DNA from: an uncultured Lachnospiraceae bacterium
Lineage (GTDB): Bacteria > Bacillota > Clostridia > Lachnospirales > Lachnospiraceae
Direction: 5' to 3'
Assembly: GCA_947382355.1 (NCBI GenBank)
Contig: CANCYR010000030.1
Location: forward strand, 1-39,380
DNA: 39,380 bases
Part shown: positions 8,511 to 16,345 of the stretch, one piece after another
Numbering within the stretch: the first letter of the stretch is position 1
How the letters are laid out: every line of letters begins with the position of its first letter
Notes under the pieces: model-generated
What the model saw: only the letters and a program-made list of their open reading frames with translations
What the model was told of the DNA's origin: nothing
The model's database searches: none
Program-made: the position numbers and the translations under genes

Positions 8511-9329
8511 ATGGACACACAAACACTAAAAACCTTTCTTTTATTAGCCAAATTAAAAAACTTTACCCAAACTGCCGAGCAGTTATTCGTGGCACAGTCC
8601 ACTGTAACTAATCGGATTGCGGATTTGGAAGCAGATCTTGGAAAGCCTTTGTTTACCCGAAGCAAGCGGAGTGTAGCTTTAACGGCAGAAGGGCACACCT
8701 TCTGCCAGTATGCCCAGAGAATCATTGATATTGAAAATGCCGCTCTACAGGACATTCATTCCATAAAACAATATGAAAGCTCCCTGCATGTGGGCACTAC
8801 CAATACCATTTATGAATGTCACCTACAGGGCCACATGGAAAAATGGATATCAGCCGCCCCTCAAAGCGCCCTGAAAATCACAATTGGACATTCTAACGAG
8901 CTGCTCCGGCTATTGCAGGATGGTGTTCTGGATGTGGCATATTGTTATATACCCTTAAACAAAAAGGGATGGCATTGTGATACTTTTGCCATTGACGAGT
9001 TAGTTCTTGTAACCAGACCTGCCGATAACCTTTGGAAAAATGGCATGAAAAAGGAAGATTTGCCCCGAACCAGATATCTGTTTTGCAATTTTGCCCTACA
9101 GGAAGTGGGTAGCTTTATCCGGGAATTATTTCCGCCCCACTATCAGTTTCCATTTGAAATTGACAACAGCACCAAGCTAATTCCCTATTTGCTCCGCTCA
9201 GGCGGAGTCAGCTTTCTGCCTGAAAGTCTGGTTGCGCCTTATCTGGAGGCCGGCTCTCTTGTGAGGATTCCCCTGTCAGACTTTGAAACCCCTAAAATAT
9301 GCTGCTATAAAATTGAGAAAAAGAAATAA
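8511..9329 (+). CDS. LysR family transcriptional regulator
   Basis: A 272-aa LTTR. The N-terminal winged HTH (residues 1-60) has MDTQTLKTFLLLAKLKNFTQ, the recognition helix AEQLFVAQSTVTNRIADLE and the following LFTRSKRSVALTAEG, then an effector-binding domain (about residues 88-265). It is slightly short for the family (usually 290-300 aa), mainly at the C-terminus. AGGAG precedes the ATG. The effector is unknown. Divergent orientation to the GNAT gene makes that gene its first candidate target. Confidence 0.9.
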   Translation: MDTQTLKTFLLLAKLKNFTQTAEQLFVAQSTVTNRIADLEADLGKPLFTRSKRSVALTAEGHTFCQYAQRIIDIENAALQDIHSIKQYESSLHVGTTNTIYECHLQGHMEKWISAAPQSALKITIGHSNELLRLLQDGVLDVAYCYIPLNKKGWHCDTFAIDELVLVTRPADNLWKNGMKKEDLPRTRYLFCNFALQEVGSFIRELFPPHYQFPFEIDNSTKLIPYLLRSGGVSFLPESLVAPYLEAGSLVRIPLSDFETPKICCYKIEKKK

Positions 9330-9402
9330 GGCTGCCGGACTGCCGGAAGCATCCCCTGATATAGTAATACCGGAATCAGACGGAGACAACATAATAAGCA
9401 AA

Positions 9403-9431
9403 AAAGATACTATGTTTGAAATAGTATCTTT
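9403..9431 (-). terminator. AT-rich terminator of the GntR-ABC operon
   Basis: An 11-bp perfect stem, AAAGATACTAT (9403-9413) with ATAGTATCTTT (9421-9431) and a 7-nt loop, is followed on the minus strand by more T residues. It sits between convergent genes (LysR and the ABC permease) and is oriented mainly for the minus strand. Confidence 0.7.
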
Positions 9432-9443
9432 CAGCTTATATGT

Positions 9444-10097
9444 CTAAAATTCCTTCTTCTCCATAATCCTTACACTAATCAAATAAGAAATTCCTACCAT
9501 AATCAAAAATGCTCCAATCACACCTGCCGCCAATGCCACCGGTGAAAAAGCCTTCAGCCAGCGTACAAACTGTTCTATATCAATATCCAGTTTCTTTGCG
9601 ATTCCCACTGCCCCAAAGCAGATTCCCCCTATTATGCCGGAAACGCATAGCAAAACCAGTCTTCCCTTTTCAGCGCCAAATTTTAATTGTATCGGAATCA
9701 GGAAAGAAAGCAGATAACCGGATGTAAAAATACCGGAAACGGATGTGGCAATTCCTTCTATCCAATTATAATTTTCTGTAGTCAGTCCTAAGTAAGCACC
9801 AATCAACAAAACCGTAAGAAACCATACGCCAATGCCCACACAAAATCCAAATAAATACTTTTCCCTTACATATTCCTTTCTGCTGAAAGGCAGGGTGAAC
9901 AAAAAAGCATTTCCATTGTCAAACTCATCATAACTTATAGTGCTTACCACAAATATGGAACAGAGAATCGTCAAGTAATTGCTTACAAATACCGCGCTGT
10001 TTGTTGACAAAAGCACACATGCAAGCAAAAATACAAGAACAAAAAATTTCTTTTGCCCGGACATCAGTTTTAAATCCTTTACAAGTAAACCTTTCAT
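9444..10097 (-). CDS. ABC-2 type permease of a GntR-controlled transporter
   Basis: A 217-aa membrane protein with about six helices, starting MKGLLVKDLKLMSGQKKF and carrying the ABC-2 segment SYDEFDNGNAFLFTLPFSRKEYV typical of the YtrC/ABC-2 permease group. It overlaps the ATPase gene by 4 nt and is the last gene of a three-gene operon ending at the hairpin at 9403-9431. The substrate is unknown; related YtrA-controlled transporters respond to cell-wall-active antibiotics. Confidence 0.8.
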   Translation of the reverse strand: MKGLLVKDLKLMSGQKKFFVLVFLLACVLLSTNSAVFVSNYLTILCSIFVVSTISYDEFDNGNAFLFTLPFSRKEYVREKYLFGFCVGIGVWFLTVLLIGAYLGLTTENYNWIEGIATSVSGIFTSGYLLSFLIPIQLKFGAEKGRLVLLCVSGIIGGICFGAVGIAKKLDIDIEQFVRWLKAFSPVALAAGVIGAFLIMVGISYLISVRIMEKKEF

Positions 10098-10945
10098 AAT
10101 TCCATCCCCCTGATCATTATCATAATCAACTCGTCAATGCTTCCTTTTTCAATTACTATTCCCGGATAGTTATCCATATAAAACTGCTTTTGATTAGTTA
10201 GGCAGCTATAACCAAAAGCTTCCTTTTTAGCCTTCAGCACATACTGCTTATCCAGCTCTGCCAGTTGATTTTCCTTTACTTTTAAAACAGCATAATCACT
10301 GAGCAGTACATCTGTCTCTTCATGCAGGATTACATGGCCGTCATGTATCATGTACAAATCATCACAAAGCCCTTCCAAGTCAGAAGAAATATGGGAACTT
10401 ATCAATATGGAGTTTTGTTCATCCTTTTCCATATATTCCCTTAACAGCTGCAAAAGTTCATCTCTTGCCACTACATCAAGCCCGGCAGTAGGTTCATCCA
10501 GTATCAGCAATGTGGCGCCATGGGTAATGGCTGCAAGTGTTTTCAGCTTTGCCTTCATTCCGGTAGAAAATTCTTTCATCTTTTTGTCTACGGGCAGTCC
10601 AAAATGCGCACATTGCTCCAGAAAGTATGCTTTTTCAAAATTCTCATACAGGTTTTCCATAACGGGAACAATATCCTTAATGGAAAGATAACCGCTGAAC
10701 CCGGAATCCGATAAGACCACTCCTATTTTTTCTTTGTCCTTTTTGCTTAAGTCCTTCACATTTTTCCCGAATATCCGAATGGTTCCTTCATCTGCCGAGA
10801 TTAGTCCCAGGGCAGCCTTAAAGGTAGTGCTCTTTCCCGCCCCGTTCTGACCAATCAGGCCTGTAATGCAGCCCGGTCTGACTTCCAGCGAACAATCTAA
10901 ATGAAACCTGTCATAATTCTTTTGTAAGTTCTCAATTTTTAACAT
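10094..10945 (-). CDS. ABC transporter ATP-binding protein of a GntR-controlled operon
   Basis: A 283-aa ATPase with Walker A IGQNGAGKSTT (about residues 33-43), signature region FSTGMKAKLKTL, Walker B LLILDEPTAGLD and H-loop SSHISSD. The C-terminal extension of about 80 residues after the H-loop is usual for YtrB-like proteins. It follows the GntR gene by 3 nt and overlaps the permease gene, so the three are one transcript. It powers the permease at 9444. Confidence 0.88.
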   Translation of the reverse strand: MLKIENLQKNYDRFHLDCSLEVRPGCITGLIGQNGAGKSTTFKAALGLISADEGTIRIFGKNVKDLSKKDKEKIGVVLSDSGFSGYLSIKDIVPVMENLYENFEKAYFLEQCAHFGLPVDKKMKEFSTGMKAKLKTLAAITHGATLLILDEPTAGLDVVARDELLQLLREYMEKDEQNSILISSHISSDLEGLCDDLYMIHDGHVILHEETDVLLSDYAVLKVKENQLAELDKQYVLKAKKEAFGYSCLTNQKQFYMDNYPGIVIEKGSIDELIMIMIRGMEL

Positions 10946-10948
10946 AAC

Positions 10949-11320
10949 CTATTCCTCCAAAACAAGCTCGAATAATTCCCTTATTTCTTCCTCACTCAAT
11001 CCGTATCTTCTGCCCTTTTGAACAGCCGCTTCAAAATCGGCTTCTACTTCTTTTTTTTGTTCCTCTATCATCAGTTCTTTATTGGCAGCTGCTACATAAG
11101 TTCCCTTCCCGTGTACCGTCACGGTAAATCCCTCTTCCTCTAAATTGTCATATGCCTTCTTTACGGTAAGGGCGCTTATTTTCAAATCCCTGGATAAGGA
11201 ACGGACAGAGGGAAGTATGTCGTTTTCCTGTAATTCGCCATTAATTATCATTACTTTCATCTGGTCTATGATTTGCTCATAAATGGGAATCATAGATGAA
11301 TTATTTAATATTATCTTCAT
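10949..11320 (-). CDS. GntR family regulator, YtrA subfamily
   Basis: A 123-aa repressor-type protein. The N-terminal winged HTH (about residues 8-76) has PIYEQIIDQMKVMIINGEL, LPSVRSLSRDLKISALTVKK and YDNLEEEGFTVTVHGKGTYV, followed by a short helical tail, the YtrA layout. It is first in the operon with its own ABC transporter, the typical autoregulatory position. A promoter lying inside a 17-bp perfect inverted repeat is directly upstream (11341-11389) and is the obvious operator. The inducer is likely a cell-envelope stress signal by analogy with the subfamily. Confidence 0.88.
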   Translation of the reverse strand: MKIILNNSSMIPIYEQIIDQMKVMIINGELQENDILPSVRSLSRDLKISALTVKKAYDNLEEEGFTVTVHGKGTYVAAANKELMIEEQKKEVEADFEAAVQKGRRYGLSEEEIRELFELVLEE

Positions 11321-11340
11321 ACGTTTCTCCCTTCGCCTAT

Positions 11341-11389
11341 AAACAGTATATAACAGTATAGAACTGTTGTCAACTGTTATATACTGTTT
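11341..11389 (-). promoter_or_regulatory. Promoter and operator of the GntR-ABC operon
   Basis: Consensus promoter on the minus strand: TTGACA (11373-11368), 17-bp spacer, TATACT (11350-11345). It lies between the arms of a perfect 17-bp inverted repeat (11341-11357 and 11373-11389, 15-bp spacing) whose arms contain AACAGT half-sites. One arm covers the -10 and the other touches the -35, so a bound dimer would block RNA polymerase. The adjacent GntR/YtrA protein is the likely binder. Confidence 0.8.
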
Positions 11390-11534
11390 ATTTTGTTTTT
11401 TTTCATAAAATTTTTAAAAATTACTATATGGATAACAGGCTGTGAAAAACAAATAACGGCATACCGCCCCCTGATAAAAAGGACGGCATGCCGCCAAAAG
11501 CTATCATTTATTCTATTTCACAGACACTTTTCCC

Positions 11535-13811
11535 TTAAAGTTCTAATCCATAAGACTCAATTTTCCATCCATCCGCTTCTTTCACAAATGTAAAGGACAA
11601 ATACCATAAAGTGTCGCTATACTCACTGTCCCGAAACTCCAGGGAAACCGGCTGCCGGCTTCCGGGCTTTTGCTCTTCCATATCATCAAGACCTTTCACG
11701 ACCATATCGCTTATAATGCCTGTACCTTCATATGCGGTAACATCTTCTTCATAGGGACTTGTCAGAAAACCGGCAAGCTTCTCCACGTCCCCACTAAAGT
11801 ATGCTGTTGCAAACTCCCCTACAATTCTTTCTATCTCCATGCTGTCGTCTCTCTTCCCAGAACCATCTGATTCATCCTCCGGGATTTGCCCGCCATCTGC
11901 CGGTTCAGAAACCGCAAAGGTATCTACTATAACAGGAATTCTTTTTCCAAAGCCTTCCTCACAATCAACCGGAAAACAATAGAATATTCCCCACACATCA
12001 TTTCCGGATTCTTTCAGAATCACTGAATATATCATTTCCCCTTCCTGCTTCCACATCTTATAATTTACTGTCACATATCCATCAGCCTCCAGTTCCTTCT
12101 CCACCTGGCTGACTGATTGATTCTCAAAATATTTTCCCCAAATCTGCACCTGCTCATTTGCCGTGGCTGTCCATGTGTCAGAACCGGACTGCTGCCAGTC
12201 TCCATCCGGCAGATAAAGGGAATATCCGTCTCCTGTTGCAAGGGTGGCCTGCCGCTGCTCCGTTTCTCCTTCTACGAAAAATGTAAGAGTCCTTGTATTT
12301 TCTTCCTTTGTTTTCTCCCCGGTGTCCATGAGAACTCCCAGATTCATCAATTGTTGCTTTAAATCATTCGTAAATATTTCATCTCCCGGAAGACAATCAT
12401 TTTCAAACAAACAGATTAGAAAAGAAAGTGTTTCCCCATCCTGTCTGAAAATTAAATATCTGCTGTCCGGATAGTCCGGCACCACCCATCCGTCTTCAGT
12501 GACAGTCATGCCTCCTGCCAGAAAAATGCTTTTAGGTTTGTCTGAGAAAAATTCATAATTCAACCGGTATACCTGCAATACCATATTGTCAAAATCCTCA
12601 TATGTGTAACATTGCGACAACGACTCGATTCTCCAGTTGCTATATTGATAATCCGCAAATTCTTCCTGTGCATTTAAATACTGCTCTGCAACCAGTTCCT
12701 TTGCTTTATCCAAAACCGGTTCCGGCACATCTATGCCATCTGCCACACTTCCCTCCGCAAGCTGATCCAGTGTACCTACAGAACATCCTACCATGGTTCC
12801 CATACTGATTGTCAAAAGAACAACACACACCAATACAGGAAATCCGCCTTTCTTTTTGGGACCGGTCAGAATATTTCGAAAACGTTTTTTCATAATTTGT
12901 TTCCCTCCATAAAATTGTGTGGACAAAACAGCGGTTTTAACATATTTTCTGTGAAGCGTGGAAAACAGGGTTTCCGTATATGCTTTTCGGACCATATACT
13001 CGGTCCCCTGTATTACCTTTTCATCACAGGAAAGCTCCATATCCACACAGGCTTCTTTTTGCATAATCCATATAAGAGGATTAAACCAGTGCACTGCGTT
13101 AGCCACCATGAGCAGCAGCTTAAAATAAACATCATGCCGTTTCAAGTGAATCAATTCATGCTTAAGAATAAAGAACAGTTCTTCCCCGTTATACTGTTCC
13201 TTTGGAAGAACCAAAACGGGCCTTACAAAACCTATTATCATGGGGCTGGCTGCTTCCATATATTCCATCACAGGTATTTTATACTTTATCTGCAATTCTT
13301 TTAACAGGCAGGACACCTGTTGCAAAATATGGCTGTCTTCTAAAAATGTTCCTTCTTTTACAATCCGTTTTTTATAATGCCTGTAGGTAAACATATGGAA
13401 ACCTATAAAAAGCAGTACCCCTCCAAGCCAGATAAAAGCAGCAATGTCCAGCCATGTAACAGATTGGATTCTTTTCTCAGACTGTGCCATGACAGGTGTG
13501 GTCATCTGCGCCGGCACTTCAACAATAATGCGCTGCTGCGCCACATGCTCCTCCAAAGGGATATCACTCTGTTTCTCTTCTCCCGGGTATGTAACAGACT
13601 CTATCGCCTTTGTGCATACGTCCAAAAAAGACTGCATATTGCTCCCATCCAGAGGAATGCTTAACCGCAATGCCAGAAAAATCCAAACCCAATATTTCCA
13701 TTTTGCCACATACCGCTTATTTAAAAAGGAATCAAATAAAATAAGCACAATGACAATAGGGCTCATGGATATGGAAAGCTCAAAAACAGAAAGAAATAAA
13801 TTTGTCGTCAT
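11535..13811 (-). CDS. BlaR1/MecR1-type M56 membrane metallopeptidase with non-PBP sensor region
   Basis: A 758-aa signal transducer. The N-terminal part (about 1-345) carries four membrane helices and the zinc peptidase motif HELIH near residue 217, followed by FNPLIWIMQKEACVDMELSC and DEKVI, all diagnostic of M56. A last helix ends in MGTMVGCSV at about residues 330-347. The extracellular part (about 350-758) lacks the penicillin-binding SxxK/SDN/KTG domain of BlaR1. Instead it holds a region of unknown fold and a C-terminal NTF2/DUF4829-like module (VGEFATAYFSGDVEKLAGFL). The gene overlaps blaI by 4 nt. By family analogy the sensor activates the peptidase, which removes the BlaI repressor. 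The ligand is probably not a beta-lactam. Confidence 0.82.
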   Translation of the reverse strand: MTTNLFLSVFELSISMSPIVIVLILFDSFLNKRYVAKWKYWVWIFLALRLSIPLDGSNMQSFLDVCTKAIESVTYPGEEKQSDIPLEEHVAQQRIIVEVPAQMTTPVMAQSEKRIQSVTWLDIAAFIWLGGVLLFIGFHMFTYRHYKKRIVKEGTFLEDSHILQQVSCLLKELQIKYKIPVMEYMEAASPMIIGFVRPVLVLPKEQYNGEELFFILKHELIHLKRHDVYFKLLLMVANAVHWFNPLIWIMQKEACVDMELSCDEKVIQGTEYMVRKAYTETLFSTLHRKYVKTAVLSTQFYGGKQIMKKRFRNILTGPKKKGGFPVLVCVVLLTISMGTMVGCSVGTLDQLAEGSVADGIDVPEPVLDKAKELVAEQYLNAQEEFADYQYSNWRIESLSQCYTYEDFDNMVLQVYRLNYEFFSDKPKSIFLAGGMTVTEDGWVVPDYPDSRYLIFRQDGETLSFLICLFENDCLPGDEIFTNDLKQQLMNLGVLMDTGEKTKEENTRTLTFFVEGETEQRQATLATGDGYSLYLPDGDWQQSGSDTWTATANEQVQIWGKYFENQSVSQVEKELEADGYVTVNYKMWKQEGEMIYSVILKESGNDVWGIFYCFPVDCEEGFGKRIPVIVDTFAVSEPADGGQIPEDESDGSGKRDDSMEIERIVGEFATAYFSGDVEKLAGFLTSPYEEDVTAYEGTGIISDMVVKGLDDMEEQKPGSRQPVSLEFRDSEYSDTLWYLSFTFVKEADGWKIESYGLEL

Positions 13812-14212
13812 AATTTTTCCTCCTCTGAAAGCTCTTCTTCCATTTTATCCAGAAAGCCTCGCAGTTCCTGGATATCCGAGGCCTTGATTACTTTGTTTCC
13901 ATATAAGGTGGCAACCAGATTCTGTATGGAATTATTGTACAGTTTTTCGAGAAAATTTTTGCTTTCCTTTGCTTTATAATCATTTTCTGAGACAAGAAAG
14001 GAATAAAGGTTGGTGCCTGTGGAACGGTCACAGATGACAAAGCCTTTATCAGAAAGTCTGGATAAGGATGTCATCAGGGTGGATAGCTGCCATTTTCTCC
14101 TTCCCTGCAATTCTTTTAAAATGTAATTTGAAGTAACCGGATTTTTGCTGTTCCAGATTACCTGCATGATTTCCAGTTCCGCTTCTCCCAGTTTTTTTTG
14201 AACATTGCTCAT
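13808..14212 (-). CDS. BlaI/MecI/CopY family repressor
   Basis: A 134-aa winged-helix repressor with the family N-terminus LGEAELEIMQVIWNSKNPVT, recognition region WQLSTLMTSLSRLSDKGFV and a C-terminal dimerisation helix pair. It is upstream of and overlaps the M56 sensor gene (ATGA), the standard bicistronic BlaI-BlaR arrangement. Two tandem operators cover its own promoter (14313-14360), so autorepression relieved by sensor-driven cleavage is the expected logic. No beta-lactamase gene is present, so further targets lie outside the window, or the pair controls only itself. Confidence 0.88.
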   Translation of the reverse strand: MSNVQKKLGEAELEIMQVIWNSKNPVTSNYILKELQGRRKWQLSTLMTSLSRLSDKGFVICDRSTGTNLYSFLVSENDYKAKESKNFLEKLYNNSIQNLVATLYGNKVIKASDIQELRGFLDKMEEELSEEEKL

Positions 14213-14312
14213 TTTATTATACCTCCTTTGGTGAAAGTCAGCTTTGGAGGCGATTGCCCAAAGCTAGCTGATTTTGTATTTCACATTCTAATTCTATATA
14301 TGTTTTTGTTTG

Positions 14313-14360
14313 TTATACATTTGTATAATTTATTATACGTTTGCATAATAGCTTTGTCAA
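14313..14360 (-). promoter_or_regulatory. blaI-blaR promoter with two tandem BlaI/CopY-type operators
   Basis: Minus-strand promoter: TTGACA (14360-14355), 17 bp, TATAAT (14337-14332). Operator 1 is TATACATTTGTATA (14314-14327), a perfect palindrome with the TACA-NN-TGTA core of the BlaI/CopY family. Operator 2 (about 14331-14350, with TTATACGTTTGCATAA inside) is a degenerate copy overlapping the -10. The two copies are 20 bp apart, about two helical turns. Confidence 0.8.
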
Positions 14361-14475
14361 GCGGGAAATATTTTTTTGCCTTTTCCTTTTTTTGCTGCTT
14401 TTTTTGCTATTTGAAGCTTAAAAAAACGTGAAAAAACAATTTGAGGGGAATTTCAGGGAGATTTGATAGGAGGAC

Positions 14476-14623
14476 GCGGGAACGGGCAGTATATGAAATA
14501 GTCTTCCGGACACGCTTTCGCTCTGCAAAGACGCAGCAGTACTAACACACCAAAATACGGTGTGTAAGTGCTGGCGACTTTGCCAAGGTCCTGAAGACTA
14601 TTTCATATACTGCCCGTTCCCGC
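14476..14623 (+). repeat. Structured palindromic element A
   Basis: A 148-nt intergenic element. Its perfect 31-bp arms lie at 14476-14506 and 14593-14623, and GGAC/GTCC extends the stem after one mismatch. The inside continues as a nearly unbroken imperfect helix ending in a hairpin (ACACACC/GGTGTGT, 7-nt loop). Blocks shared with element B in this orientation are CACGCTTTCGCTCTG (14511-14525), ACGCAGCAGTACTAA (14531-14545) and TAAGTGCTGGCG (14565-14576). GCAAAG/CTTTGC closes the inner stem. No ORF is inside, and no U-run follows, so it is not a simple terminator. Confidence 0.85.
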
Positions 14624-14747
14624 TGTGTATCGGAAAAGACATTTGTTATTTGGAAAAAGCTTTGAATACTGTTAATATTTGAAAGGTACAATGTGTCTGT
14701 TAAATTCAGAAGTCAAGAAGATATCTGTAATTTGCTTTCAATATGAA

Positions 14748-14967
14748 ACAGTTCAGCCCTCAGCCTTCCCACACAGGAATCAGAATCAGCTGCAGGCAGA
14801 ACATGATTTCTAAAGGAGCCCTTATAAAAACGCCAGTGCTTAGTGAGGTTCTTTCGAGCTTAGCACTGTTGCGTTTTTATCAGAGCGAGAGCGTGGCGAC
14901 GTAGAAACATTTTCCGCCTGCAGCCGGTTCAGATTCCTGTGTGGGAAGGCTGAGGGCTGAACTGTTA
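14748..14967 (-). repeat. Structured palindromic element B (same family as A, inverted)
   Basis: A 220-nt element with perfect 35-bp arms (14748-14782 and 14933-14967) that share no sequence with the arms of element A. Read on the minus strand, the core repeats A: CACGCTCTCGCTCTG (14896-14882), ACGCAACAGTGCTAA (14875-14861) and TAAGCACTGGCG (14843-14832), 37 of 42 positions identical. The inner stem is different in sequence but still paired (ATAAAA with TTTTAT). An additional CTGCAGGC/GCCTGCAG pair lies between arm and core. It begins 24 bp beyond the bioB stop. Confidence 0.85.
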
Positions 14968-14990
14968 CTTCAATATGCATGTATTTACTT

Positions 14991-15959
14991 CTACGAAAGT
15001 CTTACTTCAAAATTCAAGTCTTGCAATAATTTCATATCCGTTTCTACTGTAATGCCTGCTGTGGTAAGCATGTCGCCGGAGATGGCTGCATTGGCGCCGC
15101 TTTGGAAGCACTTTTTTCCCCGGTCTCCCACGATTCCTCTTCCTCCAGCAAGGCGGATGAAGGCGTCCGGGATAAGGAAGCGATAAATGGCTATGATTCT
15201 GCAAAGTTCGTCATTGGTCAATACCCGGTTGTTTTCATACGGGGTGCCGGGAATAGGATTTAGCAGGTTCACCGGAATGGACTTTACTCCTAATTCTCTT
15301 ATGGCAATGGCCATGTCAATGCGGTCTTCCATTGTTTCCCCAAGGCCCATGATTCCGCCGGAGCAAACGGACAGTCCGGCTCGTTTTGCCGCTTTTATGG
15401 TTTCTATTTTTTCTTCATAGGTATGGGTGGTGCACACCTTTGGGAAAAAGTTTTTGGAGGCTTCCAGATTACAGTGTACCCGGGAAGCTCCTGCTTCCTT
15501 GATTTTTCCAAACTGCTCTTCGTTTAGCAGGCCAAAGGAAACGCATATTTGAATATTGGTCTTTCTTTTTATTTCACGAATGCTTTCGCATACCTGCTCA
15601 ATTTCCCCATCCGACAGGCGCTTTCCCGAAGTGACAATGGAGTAACGTAATACTCCCCGTTCCTCATTATGCTTTGCATGCTTTAAAAGCTCTTCCGTGG
15701 ATAATAGGGGGTAAGTCTCTTCACATGCGGTATGGTAGTGGGCGCTTTGGGCGCAGTATTTGCAGTCTTCGGAACATTTTCCGCATTTTCCGTTGATGAT
15801 GGTGCACATATCAAAGGTATTGCCGCAAAATTCAGAGCGTATTTCGTTTGCTGCGGGGGTTAATTCTTCCAGGGGTTCTTTTAGCAGGCTGATTGCTTCT
15901 TTTCGGGTGATTTTTTCTCCGGAATATATTTTTTCTTTCAGGTCTGATATAAGGCTCAT
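14991..15959 (-). CDS. bioB: Biotin synthase
   Basis: A 322-aa radical SAM enzyme that inserts sulfur into dethiobiotin to make biotin. The 4Fe-4S SAM motif CSEDCKYC follows DMCTIINGKCGK near residue 60, and NLEASKNFFPKVCTTHTYEE, SGGIMGLGE and RLAGGRG are family landmarks. The frame is open to 16124, but AAAGGAGAGG sets the ATG at 15959 (MSLISDLKEKIYSGE). No bioA, bioD, bioF or bioY is adjacent, so the gene stands alone and would need dethiobiotin from elsewhere in the genome or from uptake. The BirA-type operator upstream indicates biotin repression. Confidence 0.95.
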   Translation of the reverse strand: MSLISDLKEKIYSGEKITRKEAISLLKEPLEELTPAANEIRSEFCGNTFDMCTIINGKCGKCSEDCKYCAQSAHYHTACEETYPLLSTEELLKHAKHNEERGVLRYSIVTSGKRLSDGEIEQVCESIREIKRKTNIQICVSFGLLNEEQFGKIKEAGASRVHCNLEASKNFFPKVCTTHTYEEKIETIKAAKRAGLSVCSGGIMGLGETMEDRIDMAIAIRELGVKSIPVNLLNPIPGTPYENNRVLTNDELCRIIAIYRFLIPDAFIRLAGGRGIVGDRGKKCFQSGANAAISGDMLTTAGITVETDMKLLQDLNFEVRLS

Positions 15960-16014
15960 TGTTTTCCTCTCCTTTGTGATTTTTGGAATTATTAAAATAA
16001 TTTTATCCACCAAT

Positions 16015-16045
16015 TTGTTAACCAATTTTATTTTCAGGTTAACTA
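16015..16045 (-). promoter_or_regulatory. BirA-type biotin operator upstream of bioB
   Basis: TTGTTAACC (16015-16023) faces GGTTAAC (16037-16043) across 13 bp. This is the inverted-repeat form of the Firmicute BirA operator. It lies just downstream of the bioB -10 at 16062-16057, so bound BirA would block early elongation or initiation. Confidence 0.8.
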
Positions 16046-16056
16046 TTTGTGCATTT

Positions 16057-16085
16057 ATTTTATTCTTTAAAAGAAGAGATGTCAA
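16057..16085 (-). promoter_or_regulatory. bioB promoter
   Basis: TTGACA (16085-16080), 17-bp spacer, TAAAAT (16062-16057) on the minus strand, with transcription expected to start near 16050 immediately before the BirA-type operator. Confidence 0.75.
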
Positions 16086-16219
16086 CCACGTTATTGACTT
16101 ACTTGATAAACTCAAGTGAAACAATATGCCAATATCTTGTATATTTTACTTTTTCTCTTAATATCTCCATTGCTAATGGCTTATTTCTCTTCATGATGAT
16201 TTGCCAGATAAAAAGGCTC

Positions 16220-16248
16220 TTGAAAACTAATTGCTGATATGCTATATT
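16220..16248 (+). promoter_or_regulatory. Promoter of the antitoxin RNA
   Basis: TTGAAA (16220-16225), 17-bp spacer, TATATT (16243-16248) on the plus strand, with a start expected near 16255. No ORF follows before the shared hairpin, which suggests a short untranslated RNA. Confidence 0.65.
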
Positions 16249-16254
16249 AAAGAC

Positions 16255-16345
16255 ATAAAAGGAGCAGCCGCCCACAAAGTGGTTGACCTCCATATAAGAC
16301 TAATAAGTCTGCCTGACTGGTCAAGTACAAGGTAGGCTTATTTAT
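16255..16345 (+). ncRNA. Candidate type I antitoxin RNA
   Basis: A predicted RNA of about 90 nt from the promoter at 16220-16248 to the hairpin at 16302-16342 and its T-rich tail. It converges on the toxin mRNA and overlaps its 3' end. It carries ACCTCC (16286-16291), complementary to the toxin ribosome site GGAGGT, and AGGCTTA (16334-16340), repeated in the same orientation at 16470-16476 opposite the toxin leader, so it can also pair with the leader in trans. An internal hairpin CCAC-AAA-GTGG is visible. The layout is that of RNAII of the Fst/par system. Ends are inferred from promoter and terminator only. Confidence 0.6.
16302..16342. terminator. Shared hairpin between convergent toxin mRNA and antitoxin RNA
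   Basis: AATAAGTCTGCCT (16302-16314) pairs with AGGTAGGCTTATT (16330-16342), 13 positions with two G-U-type mismatches, followed on the plus strand by TATTTTTG. It lies where the two transcripts meet. The U-run is on the plus-strand side. Confidence 0.6.

Noticed and set aside
14476-14967. Palindromic elements as ordinary terminators of bioB
   Set aside because: Arms are far longer than terminator stems, no U-run follows, and the conserved core has no role in termination.
14941-15186. 81-codon plus-strand frame opposite the bioB 3' end
   Set aside because: Antisense to bioB and running through the arm of palindromic element B.
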